7,169 bases of DNA from SKPH01 sp051748565 (GTDB lineage: Bacteria > Bacillota > Dethiobacteria > DTU022), in NCBI GenBank assembly GCA_051748565.1, contig JBNJHN010000080.1, forward strand, positions 1 through 7,169, given 5' to 3'. Each line of letters starts with the position of its first letter. Positions within the stretch are counted from its first letter, which is position 1. Positions 1-5,487 of this stretch are shown one piece after another. The position numbers and the translations under genes were made by a program. A model generated the notes under the pieces. It was not told the DNA's origin. It did not search any database and was given only the letters and a program-made list of their open reading frames with translations.

Positions 1-77
1 AAATAAGGCTTCATTGCTTCTGCCACTTCAGGGCGCACCGCCGTGGTAGCGGCGTTATCAAGGTAAATTACTTTCAT
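1..77 (-). CDS. Cysteine desulfurase, NifS/IscS type (N-terminal fragment, cut by window edge)
   Basis: The reverse strand encodes 25 residues beginning MKVIYLDNAATT and continuing AVRPEVAEAMKPY before the window ends. This is the highly conserved N-terminus of class-V aminotransferase-fold, PLP-dependent cysteine desulfurases, which take sulfur from L-cysteine as an enzyme persulfide and pass it to Fe-S cluster assembly, tRNA thiolation or cofactor synthesis, leaving alanine. The ATG at 75-77 is preceded by AAAGGAGTG (84-92) at 8 nt spacing, an excellent ribosome binding site. The gene starts 38 nt after the cysK stop on the same strand with no promoter or terminator visible between, so the two are very probably cotranscribed, the product of CysK being the substrate here. 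The active-site lysine and cysteine lie outside the window, so the NifS versus SufS/IscS subgroup cannot be settled; the N-terminus looks NifS/IscS-like. Confidence 0.88.
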   Translation of the reverse strand, partial: MKVIYLDNAATTAVRPEVAEAMKPY

Positions 78-115
78 CGAAATCACTCCTTTAAGCGCAG
101 CGGCAGGGAATTAGG

Positions 116-1057
116 TTAAGATTCCTGAGGCTCAAAGAGTCCGGTACTCAGGTAGCGTTCTCCAGTACTGGGCAGTATAACCACAATCAGCTTATTTTTG
201 TTTTCAGGGCGTGCGGCGACTTTGAGAGCAGCGAAAGTTGCAGCACCTGATGAAATTCCAACAAAGATTCCTTCTTCTTTAGCCAGGCGCCGGGCAGTTT
301 GAGCGGCATCATCGTCATCGACCTTGATTACCTCGTCAAGAACAGAAAGATCCAAAATATCCGGAACAAATCCTGCACCGATACCCTGAATTTTATGGGG
401 GCCTTTTTCGCCGCCTGAAAGGATCGGTGAACGGGCCGGTTCAACGGCGACAGCTTTAAACTCCGGTTTTCTAGATTTGATCACCTGGGCAACCCCGGTG
501 ATTGTTCCTCCCGTACCCACACCTGAAACCAGTATATCAATTGTTCCGTCAGTATCATCCCATAATTCTTCAGCAGTAGTGACCCGGTGTGCAGCCGGGT
601 TAGCCGGGTTTTTAAACTGCTGCGGCATATAGTAGTTTGACCCCTGGTTAACTAGCTTCTCGGCGCGTTTAATGGCACCCAACATACCTTCTTCACCCGG
701 AGTGAGGATTAGTTCTGCTCCAAAGGCTTTCAACAGCTGGCGGCGTTCCATAGTCATCGTGTCAGGCATGGTCAGTATGAGACGGTAGCCCCTGGCCGCG
801 CAGATAAAGGCCAGGCCTATTCCGGTGTTCCCGCTGGTTGGCTCAACGATAATAGTATCATGTTTGATTTGTCCTCTCTTTTCAGCTTCGTCGATCATGC
901 TAAGTGCGATGCGGTCTTTAATGCTTCCGAGGGGATTATGTGATTCAAGCTTGCCGGCTACGGTTGCATTCAGGCCTTCTGTAAGCCTGTTCAATCTTAC
1001 CAGTGGGGTTTTCCCTATCAGCTGTGTAATGTCGCTATAGATCTTGGTCACTGTCAA
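116..1057 (-). CDS. cysK: Cysteine synthase A (O-acetylserine sulfhydrylase)
   Basis: A 313-aa cytoplasmic PLP enzyme that joins sulfide to O-acetyl-L-serine to give L-cysteine, the last step of cysteine synthesis. All family landmarks are present: the PLP lysine in NPLGSIKDR (K47), the substrate loop PTSGNTG (73-79), the phosphate-binding GVGTGGT (179-185), IQGIGAGF (223-230), the GISSGA segment with S270 expected to contact the PLP ring nitrogen, and the C-terminal LPSTGERYLST (295-305). Length is typical and no catalytic residue is missing. The start is taken as TTG at 1055-1057 because AGAAGGA (1064-1070) lies 6 nt before it; the in-frame GTG two codons later would leave 12 nt. The gene is followed after 38 nt by a cysteine desulfurase gene on the same strand. 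A consensus promoter and a dyad-rich leader lie upstream. A cystathionine beta-synthase or O-phosphoserine-dependent relative is less likely given the close match to the CysK motifs. Confidence 0.95.
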   Translation of the reverse strand: MTVTKIYSDITQLIGKTPLVRLNRLTEGLNATVAGKLESHNPLGSIKDRIALSMIDEAEKRGQIKHDTIIVEPTSGNTGIGLAFICAARGYRLILTMPDTMTMERRQLLKAFGAELILTPGEEGMLGAIKRAEKLVNQGSNYYMPQQFKNPANPAAHRVTTAEELWDDTDGTIDILVSGVGTGGTITGVAQVIKSRKPEFKAVAVEPARSPILSGGEKGPHKIQGIGAGFVPDILDLSVLDEVIKVDDDDAAQTARRLAKEEGIFVGISSGAATFAALKVAARPENKNKLIVVILPSTGERYLSTGLFEPQES

Positions 1058-1176
1058 CTGCCGTCCTTCTGAAATATTTTTTTCACATTAACAGGTAATG
1101 TAAAACCGGTCTATTCTCTTACCGTTTCGAAACCTGGTTGTTAATTTCATTAATAACCATCATTCCTATGAAAACA
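1058..1176 (-). promoter_or_regulatory. Dyad-rich 5' leader of the cysK operon
   Basis: The inferred transcript has about 120 nt before the cysK start, long for a housekeeping gene. On the minus strand it carries, in order: an ATAGGAAT block (1162-1169); a near-perfect 10-bp dyad with a 3-nt loop (arms 1149-1158 and 1136-1145, one mismatch); a second hairpin in which AAACGGT (1121-1127) pairs with ACCGGTTT (1103-1110) with a one-base bulge, closed outside by CAGGT/ACCTG (1132-1136 with 1092-1096); and a perfect ACATTA/TAATGT dyad (1085-1101) that shares bases with the ACCTG arm, so the last two structures exclude each other. No T-box AGGGTGG motif, SAM riboswitch core or poly-U terminator is visible. 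A protein operator or a leader switch are both possible; no known class is recognised. Confidence 0.4.
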
Positions 1177-1182
1177 ATATGA

Positions 1183-1211
1183 AATATAGCATTACTTTGC
1201 CCAATTGTCAA
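1183..1211 (-). promoter_or_regulatory. Sigma-A-type promoter of the cysK operon
   Basis: On the minus strand there is a perfect -35 TTGACA (1206-1211), a 17-nt spacer, and a -10 TATATT (1183-1188) that matches five of six consensus bases. Transcription would start near 1176. It is the only strong promoter between the channel gene and cysK, and its direction fits the cysK-desulfurase operon. It also argues that cysK is transcribed separately from the channel gene upstream. Confidence 0.75.
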
Positions 1212-1338
1212 ACCGATATTAACCAGATGCAGGTATTAATCTGCCGGTTTTTGTATTATATGAAAAGGGCCCTTGTTTTTGGTGATGGGGGCAATGCTTT
1301 TTTGTTTACTGAGGATTATGCTTATAAATATTTTATTC

Positions 1339-3084
1339 TTAAGCCAACCGGTCCAAATGTCCGGTAGGTCCTAAAGCGACGATACGGTCTTCTTTTTGCA
1401 GGGTGTAATCTAACGAAGGTTCAATGGCTGTATCGTTTTTTACAACACAAATTATTTTAAATTCACCCGGATGCATTTCTGTTAATTCCTGAATAGTAAC
1501 TGGCTCTCGCTGCCAGTTTATCTCCCGAACCACATAATCTTTCATCTTGGGCAGCACGCCCATTTCGACCATTGCTATCTGCAAAAGTTGAAAGCCCAGG
1601 ATAGATTCTGAAAGAACGTGATTAGCGCCGGCCTGGTGGAGGCGATCCACGGCATCAACATGAACGGACCTGGCCATAACATCAACATCGGGATTTAATA
1701 AGCTGCTGGCCAATACTATAAAGATATTTAAGCTGTCATTATTAATGGTCACAATCAGGGTATCAGCTTTTTCGATCTGAACTTCATGCAGAACATGAGG
1801 CTTTGTTGCATCACCTGCAATCAGATTGCCTTCAAAAAACAGCGGTTTATTCAAGACATCAATAACAGAAGGCTTGATTCCTGCATTATTTAGGCTTTTG
1901 CCTGCTTCCTGGCCGACCCTGCCTGCACCGATTAATACGACATGCCCGCCGGGACCCGGCCCGCCCATCAGGGAAGCCAACCGGTCTACATTATCGTGGG
2001 GCCCTAAGACAAGCAGAGTGGATTCATTGATGATTGTTGTTGCCGAAGGTGTGGCAATTGTGCCGTCTTCATTCCAGACGGCGGCTATCGTGGCTCCGGT
2101 TTTACTACGCAGCCTGGTATCGCCGATTGTTTTACCGCAGAACTCGCTGTTGGCTCCGACGTGAATAATGCTCGGTTTTAGTTGAGCAATAATTTCCGGG
2201 GATACTTCCACGTTTAAGAGTTCTAAAAACCTGGTCGGGCTGGCATCGGCAGTAATCCAGTCGACAAGCTGTTTACCCAGGGTTTCCTCCAGTGTAACAA
2301 CCTGCCTGGCCCCGGCGGCGTAAGCAAGCTCGGCTCTTTTTTCATTTTCCATCATGGCCAGAACCGGTGTGTCGTTTATATTTTTAATACCCAGTGTAAT
2401 GTTAATGTTATCAGTATCGGCGCTTGTGGCGACAACAAGTCGGGCGTTTTTAACGTTAAGTCTGTTTAACCCTTCATCGTATTTTGGGTCGGCACAGACA
2501 ACATTGATTCCTCTTCTCATCAGGTCAACAGCCTGGGGTTGGTCTTCGACAGCGACTACGTAAGGAACATCGTGGCGTTCAAGCAGGTCTATAGTCCTGG
2601 CAACTGCTTCGTTGAAGGCAGTAAAAATAACATGACTTTCCTGCCTGGTAAATGTGGGGGCCCTGGGAATCATCCGGCTTTCAACTAATGAGGCCATTAA
2701 TGTTCCGGCGAACATGAAAATCAGGAAAACACCGGAAACCATCAGCAGTATTGTTAAGGCAATCATCGGGAAGGAGTGGAAAGGCAATAACTCACCGTAG
2801 CCCGTTGTGGTCAGGCTTTGCACTATAAAGATTATTGCCTGGCCGGTGGTTACTTCTCTTCCTTCAAAGATGAGCATTAAGTATTTAACTACAGGAATGA
2901 GAATTATTACCAGGAATATGGCGGCAATAAAAATACGGATTAGAAGCCATTTGGTGTAATCGGCAACGCGGAATTGGCGGGCTTCTTTCTCAGCAAAATA
3001 ACCGGTCTGTTTTTGGGGATAGAACATTTCTTTTAAAGGTTTCAGCTTTAAGGTTTCCTTTTCCGGGTATTTGTATAATTTCAT
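1339..3084 (-). CDS. Two-TM potassium channel with tandem RCK (TrkA-N/TrkA-C) domains
   Basis: A 581-aa inner-membrane ion channel, expected to be a tetramer whose cytoplasmic RCK domains form a ligand-controlled gating ring, as in MthK and GsuK. Order: basic cytoplasmic N-terminus (1-45); M1 helix (about 46-72); pore helix (82-92); selectivity filter TTTGYGE (92-98), containing the GYG of potassium channels; M2 helix (about 105-133); RCK1 nucleotide-binding fold (150-273); TrkA-C lobe (about 290-373); a glycine/proline linker (374-380); RCK2 (380-508) with an intact Rossmann loop GAGRVG (386-391), D409 after the second strand and GD at 424-425; a last TrkA-C lobe (about 515-580). RCK1 lacks the glycine loop, reading FTAFNEAVA (154-162) where nucleotide binders have GxGxxG; MthK is similarly divergent. 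The ATG at 3082-3084 has only a weak GGAT upstream, but it follows a good promoter and gives a normal N-terminus. The gene stands alone. Substrate potassium is inferred from GYG; the regulating ligand is unknown. Confidence 0.9.
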   Translation of the reverse strand: MKLYKYPEKETLKLKPLKEMFYPQKQTGYFAEKEARQFRVADYTKWLLIRIFIAAIFLVIILIPVVKYLMLIFEGREVTTGQAIIFIVQSLTTTGYGELLPFHSFPMIALTILLMVSGVFLIFMFAGTLMASLVESRMIPRAPTFTRQESHVIFTAFNEAVARTIDLLERHDVPYVVAVEDQPQAVDLMRRGINVVCADPKYDEGLNRLNVKNARLVVATSADTDNINITLGIKNINDTPVLAMMENEKRAELAYAAGARQVVTLEETLGKQLVDWITADASPTRFLELLNVEVSPEIIAQLKPSIIHVGANSEFCGKTIGDTRLRSKTGATIAAVWNEDGTIATPSATTIINESTLLVLGPHDNVDRLASLMGGPGPGGHVVLIGAGRVGQEAGKSLNNAGIKPSVIDVLNKPLFFEGNLIAGDATKPHVLHEVQIEKADTLIVTINNDSLNIFIVLASSLLNPDVDVMARSVHVDAVDRLHQAGANHVLSESILGFQLLQIAMVEMGVLPKMKDYVVREINWQREPVTIQELTEMHPGEFKIICVVKNDTAIEPSLDYTLQKEDRIVALGPTGHLDRLA

Positions 3085-3106
3085 TATCCAGTAATTGCTT
3101 GCAGTT

Positions 3107-3135
3107 ATTATAGCATATCTGCCAGATTGTTTAAA
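3107..3135 (-). promoter_or_regulatory. Promoter of the potassium channel gene
   Basis: The minus strand has a perfect -10 TATAAT (3107-3112) preceded by TGC, which makes it an extended -10, and a -35 TTTAAA (3130-3135, four of six bases) at 17-nt spacing. The leader would be only about 15 nt. The 13-mer TATGCTATAATAA here recurs exactly at the promoter of the desulforedoxin-like gene. Confidence 0.6.
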
Positions 3136-3150
3136 AATAGCTAATCACAC

Positions 3151-3179
3151 TTGATAATTTAGCAGTATTTAATTATTCT
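3151..3179 (+). promoter_or_regulatory. Probable promoter of the ATC-hydrolase-like gene
   Basis: TTGATA (3151-3156, five of six -35 bases), a 17-nt spacer and TATTCT (3174-3179, four of six -10 bases) point rightward, with a start near 3186 and a leader of about 38 nt. A perfect TATAAT at 3198-3203 also occurs downstream but has no -35 partner at proper spacing. Confidence 0.45.
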
Positions 3180-3223
3180 GGATATTGGATAACTTTTTAT
3201 AATTGTTTACTGGGGGTTATACC

Positions 3224-3736
3224 ATGAGAAGAAAAGCCGCGGATGAAATGGTTGAATTAAAGGAAGCGGAGGAGCAGGTTATAGTTACAGCAAAAAGACT
3301 GGCCAAACTTTATCACTTCACGGCTGAAGTTCTGGTAGAAATGTTGGGTGCAGAAAAAGGCAAAGCGATACTGGAGGAGATTATTAGCCGTTATGGATGT
3401 GATAGTGGTCTGGCTGCTAAAGCCAGAGTGGAGGAGCTGGGGTTACCTTTAACTGCGGATAACTTTAAGATTGGTTCAGATTTGCCCAGGTGGGGCTGGA
3501 AGGCCGATACCGTGCTGTGTGAAGATGGTGTTAGAAGAGATCGGGTCACTTACTGTCCTCTGGCAGAAGTATGGAAGGAAAAAGATTCTGAGGAATTGGG
3601 CCGAATTTACTGTTCTGTAGACCAGGCCAAGTATCATGCTTATAATGAAATCTCCTGCGTACATTTAAAAAACATTTTAGATGGCGATGACTGCTGCCTG
3701 TTCGATATTCCCGATAAAGCTGAGTCCGAGGAATAA
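3224..3736 (+). CDS. ATC hydrolase-like family protein (L-2-amino-thiazoline-4-carboxylate hydrolase family)
   Basis: A 170-aa soluble protein without signal peptide or membrane segment. The C-terminal half carries the conserved block of the family: YCPLAEVWKEK (110-120), ELGRIYCSVDQAKYHAYN (124-141), then CVHLKNILDGDDCCLFD (145-161), with invariant-looking Cys111, Cys130, His147 and Cys157/158. The N-terminal half is a helical, charged segment (1-75). The founding enzyme opens the thiazoline ring of ATC on a bacterial route to L-cysteine, but many clostridial members have no tested function, so the reaction is a family-level guess. The ATG at 3224 is chosen because GGGGGT lies about 8 nt upstream; a TTG 21 nt earlier has no ribosome binding site. 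It is transcribed away from the channel gene and is convergent with the pseudogene that follows after 23 nt. A cysteine-related role would fit the nearby cysK and desulfurase genes, but they are not in one operon. Confidence 0.72.
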   Translation: MRRKAADEMVELKEAEEQVIVTAKRLAKLYHFTAEVLVEMLGAEKGKAILEEIISRYGCDSGLAAKARVEELGLPLTADNFKIGSDLPRWGWKADTVLCEDGVRRDRVTYCPLAEVWKEKDSEELGRIYCSVDQAKYHAYNEISCVHLKNILDGDDCCLFDIPDKAESEE

Positions 3737-3759
3737 GTTCTGTAGACTTTTCAGCGTGA

Positions 3760-4790
3760 TTATAAATCTTTAAGCAGCTTGTTTTGATCAGACTTTTCAA
3801 GTATGGCATAAAAATCCTGCAGGCTTGTCTTTATAGTGTTAAGGGCTGGAGACGGCCTGGCGATAAGTACATCCATGCCTTTTTTGTCGAGCCTTTCAAG
3901 GACATTTTTATTGCGTATAATATGAATATCGATTGCAGGCTGGTAGGCACTTTTTTTGGTGTGATCTGTTCTTGTTTCACTTACCAATCCCACAGCTTCC
4001 AAATCATTCAAGATGCTGCGAACCAGGCTGTCCGGAATCTGTAAATTTTTTGATATTTCCCCGGGGGTCGAGGGGGCTTCACCCTTTTGAAAATTTTTGA
4101 CCAGCAGTTTAAGGATATAAAGCATAAGGATCTTCTTGTTAAAAGGGCTGATACTCTTTGTTTCCGCTTCAAATTTATATTTATCAACATTAAGATTGGT
4201 GTAAGAAAGTTCCGCGCCGAAAAGCACCACTATCCAGCCTGAAAGGTAATATAAGCTCACTGGACAAGCTGAAAGATGGTGCCTGAAATGATACCCGCAG
4301 TCAAAGCGGAACTGAACCGGACACTGGTGTTGGGAATAACAATATAAAGCAGGGTCAGGACTGACCAGATCAGTATATAGGTCAGAATTCTGGCCAGCAT
4401 TATCAGCAGTGGGTTTATTACCGTGCCATTTACGGTATGGATTTGAGTGTTGAGATACACCGTAGCGACTCCGGCCATAATAAAAAAGAGCGGCGCTACC
4501 GGAGTTGCTGCTCTACATAAATTTCCAGGCCGACCCCTGGGCAATGCCAAGAGCCAGGGCTGCTGCCGGAATAATGCTGAAAATCGAATAGAAGGTAAGA
4601 GCGGGTGCACGGAGCAACACATTGTCTTCCTGTATGCCCCGAAAGGCAAAAAGCACTATCCGCAATTGCCTGATAGGAGGGTTCTCCAAACGGATAAATC
4701 TTATAAAGACATACGCCAGATATCGACGCTGAGGAAATGGACGACTCCGTTGAACTTCTTTTAGAATTCTGCAACTCATTTTTTCACCAT
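3760..4790 (-). pseudogene. Decayed YihY/BrkB-family inner-membrane protein gene
   Basis: Pieces in all three minus-strand frames line up with one protein of the YihY/BrkB family (formerly called ribonuclease BN), a multi-helix membrane protein that in this subfamily ends in a winged-helix domain. From the ATG at 4788-4790 the frame reads MVKK, then stops at 4776-4778, 4761-4763 and 4701-4703, with recognisable DIWRMSL between. A frameshift follows, then ENPPIRQLRIVL, RAPALTFYS and LALGIAQG; another shift near 4531-4536 leads to VGLEIYVEQQL. Near 4493-4500 about 70 residues are missing and the frame changes to APLFFIMAGVATVYL, LLYIVIPNTSVRF and GTIFQLVQ. At 4257-4260 about 30 residues are missing, then YLSGWIVVLFGAELSY and an open winged-helix tail (about residues 40-150 of the last 166-codon piece). 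Deletion sizes come from memory of intact homologues. So many independent lesions exclude sequencing error as the whole cause. The last piece could in theory be expressed from GTG 4258-4260, but it has no ribosome binding site. Confidence 0.9.
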
Positions 4791-4835
4791 GGCCCAGGAA
4801 GCTTACCCTTTAAGTTCTGTTTAATTTTGGAAAAT

Positions 4836-4863
4836 ATTATCACAATTTTCAGTTGAATGTCAA
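4836..4863 (-). promoter_or_regulatory. Relict promoter in front of the YihY/BrkB pseudogene
   Basis: The minus strand shows a perfect -35 TTGACA (4858-4863), a 16-nt spacer, and -10 GATAAT (4836-4841, five of six) with an upstream TG making it an extended -10. It directs transcription into the pseudogene about 45 nt further on. It has stayed near consensus although the gene has collapsed. No good ribosome binding site remains before the ATG at 4790. Confidence 0.6.
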
Positions 4864-4877
4864 CCTTGCGGGTGTTT

Positions 4878-4925
4878 ATGAAAAAAAACTGACAGCGATA
4901 TTTGTTTTGCTATCGCTGTCAGTTT
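4878..4925 (-). terminator. Strong intrinsic terminator of the desulforedoxin-like gene
   Basis: A perfect 15-bp stem (arms 4886-4900 and 4911-4925; minus-strand arm AAACTGACAGCGATA) with a 10-nt loop is followed on the minus strand by an unbroken run of eight Ts made by the As at 4881-4888, part of which overlaps the stem base. It starts 24 nt after the stop codon of the 109-aa gene. On the plus strand the hairpin is followed by only AGTTTATCTC with no T run, so it works mainly leftward. Confidence 0.92.
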
Positions 4926-4949
4926 ATCTCGTTAAAGCTTTTATTGATT

Positions 4950-5279
4950 TTAATCCACTACAGCCATCATTTTTCCACAGCAGAGGGGAATAACATCGCC
5001 TGCTTTAAGGCTCAACAATTTATTGCAGATGCTGCAGTAGACCTGTTCATCCTTATCGACCCTTACTTCGACAAATGAACTATCTTCCGGTTCAAGACCT
5101 TCAATATGGAAAGAGGCGCCTTTATCGTTTTTTTGCGGAACATATTCACCGATGGGTACTAATTTTCTACTGTCACCGACACAATCAACCAGCAGTCTCC
5201 AGAGAGCAGTTAGTTTTAATTTTTCTTCTTCGCTTTCCGGGGAAAGGATAACCTGGGTTTTCCTAATATCAATTTTAAT
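4950..5279 (-). CDS. Desulforedoxin-like small iron/zinc-binding protein, apparent ATT start
   Basis: A 109-codon frame that ends at TAA 4950-4952. The last 30 residues contain YCSICNK (81-87) and PLCCGKMM (98-105): a C-X2-C-X14-C-C-G-x-M pattern almost identical to desulforedoxin and the N-terminal iron site of desulfoferrodoxin (C-X2-C-X15-CC), which bind one iron through four cysteines; zinc is also possible. The first 75 residues (KIDIRKTQVIL, then LWRLLVDCVGDSRKLVPIGEYVP) match no family I can name. The frame is closed upstream by TGA at 5286-5288 and has no ATG, GTG or TTG before the conserved-looking part. ATT at 5277-5279 follows AAAGGA (5290-5295) by 10 nt and is taken as the start; a one-base insertion just upstream is the alternative, since removing T5283 would give ATG AGT AAA ATT in frame. 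Even codon use, a promoter and a terminator support a real gene. It stands alone, divergent from the MFS gene. Confidence 0.75.
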   Translation of the reverse strand: MKIDIRKTQVILSPESEEEKLKLTALWRLLVDCVGDSRKLVPIGEYVPQKNDKGASFHIEGLEPEDSSFVEVRVDKDEQVYCSICNKLLSLKAGDVIPLCCGKMMAVVD

Positions 5280-5342
5280 TTTAACTCATTCCTTTCATTG
5301 AATAATTATTGGTTTCTGAAACGGGCCAATACAGATGAAATT

Positions 5343-5348
5343 ATTATA
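5343..5348 (-). promoter_or_regulatory. Extended -10 promoter of the desulforedoxin-like gene
   Basis: A perfect TATAAT on the minus strand is preceded by TGC (extended -10). No good -35 lies at 16-18 nt, which is common for extended -10 promoters. The start would be near 5336, leaving about 57 nt of leader. The surrounding TATGCTATAATAA (5341-5353) is identical to the channel gene promoter. Confidence 0.55.
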
Positions 5349-5367
5349 GCATAGAAAATCATATTAG

Positions 5368-5382
5368 GAATAATTATTATTT
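5368..5382. promoter_or_regulatory. PerR/Fur-box-like palindrome between the divergent genes
   Basis: The core ATAAT-T-ATTAT (5370-5380) is a perfect palindrome and matches the inner ten specified bases of the Firmicute PerR box TTATAATNATTATAA, with the two outer bases on each side not matching. It overlaps the -35 region of the desulforedoxin-like promoter, where a repressor would act. A shorter copy, AATAATTATT, occurs at 5301-5310. The stretch is very AT-rich, so chance is a serious alternative. Confidence 0.3.
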
Positions 5383-5443
5383 AATAAAATATTCTCATTA
5401 TAAAACGAAAGCTTTAGGGCAGGAAAGCAGGCTTAACGAGGTG

Positions 5444-5449
5444 TATAAT
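5444..5449 (+). promoter_or_regulatory. Possible -10 box of the MFS transporter gene
   Basis: A perfect TATAAT points toward the MFS gene, with a start near 5456 and about 32 nt of leader. No recognisable -35 is found 16-18 nt upstream (AGGAAA at 17), so either an activator is needed or this is a chance match in AT-rich DNA. Confidence 0.35.
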
Positions 5450-5487
5450 ATTTAAAATAAAAGGACTGATTTTTAAGCAGGTGATAT

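Noticed and set aside
1124..1133. Perfect 10-bp palindrome GTTTCGAAAC in the cysK leader
   Set aside because: Too short to be called an operator alone, and its bases also take part in the larger leader hairpin.
1211..1250. AACCG...CGGTT stem with inner GCAG/CTGC as a terminator for the channel gene
   Set aside because: On the minus strand it is followed by TTTGACAATTGG rather than a T run, and the loop is long and imperfect. On the plus strand there is a short T run but no gene to terminate. No clear terminator of the channel gene was found.
1179..1367. A 62-codon plus-strand frame between the channel and cysK genes
   Set aside because: It has no ribosome binding site, overlaps the cysK promoter and the 3' end of the channel gene on the other strand, and its product resembles nothing known.
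3784..4044. Plus-strand 86-codon frame opposite the winged-helix tail of the pseudogene
   Set aside because: It is the antisense shadow of the preserved C-terminal domain and has no start signals.
4447..4764. Plus-strand 105-codon frame over the pseudogene
   Set aside because: It is antisense to recognisable YihY/BrkB sequence, has no ribosome binding site and looks like an accidental opening in decayed DNA.
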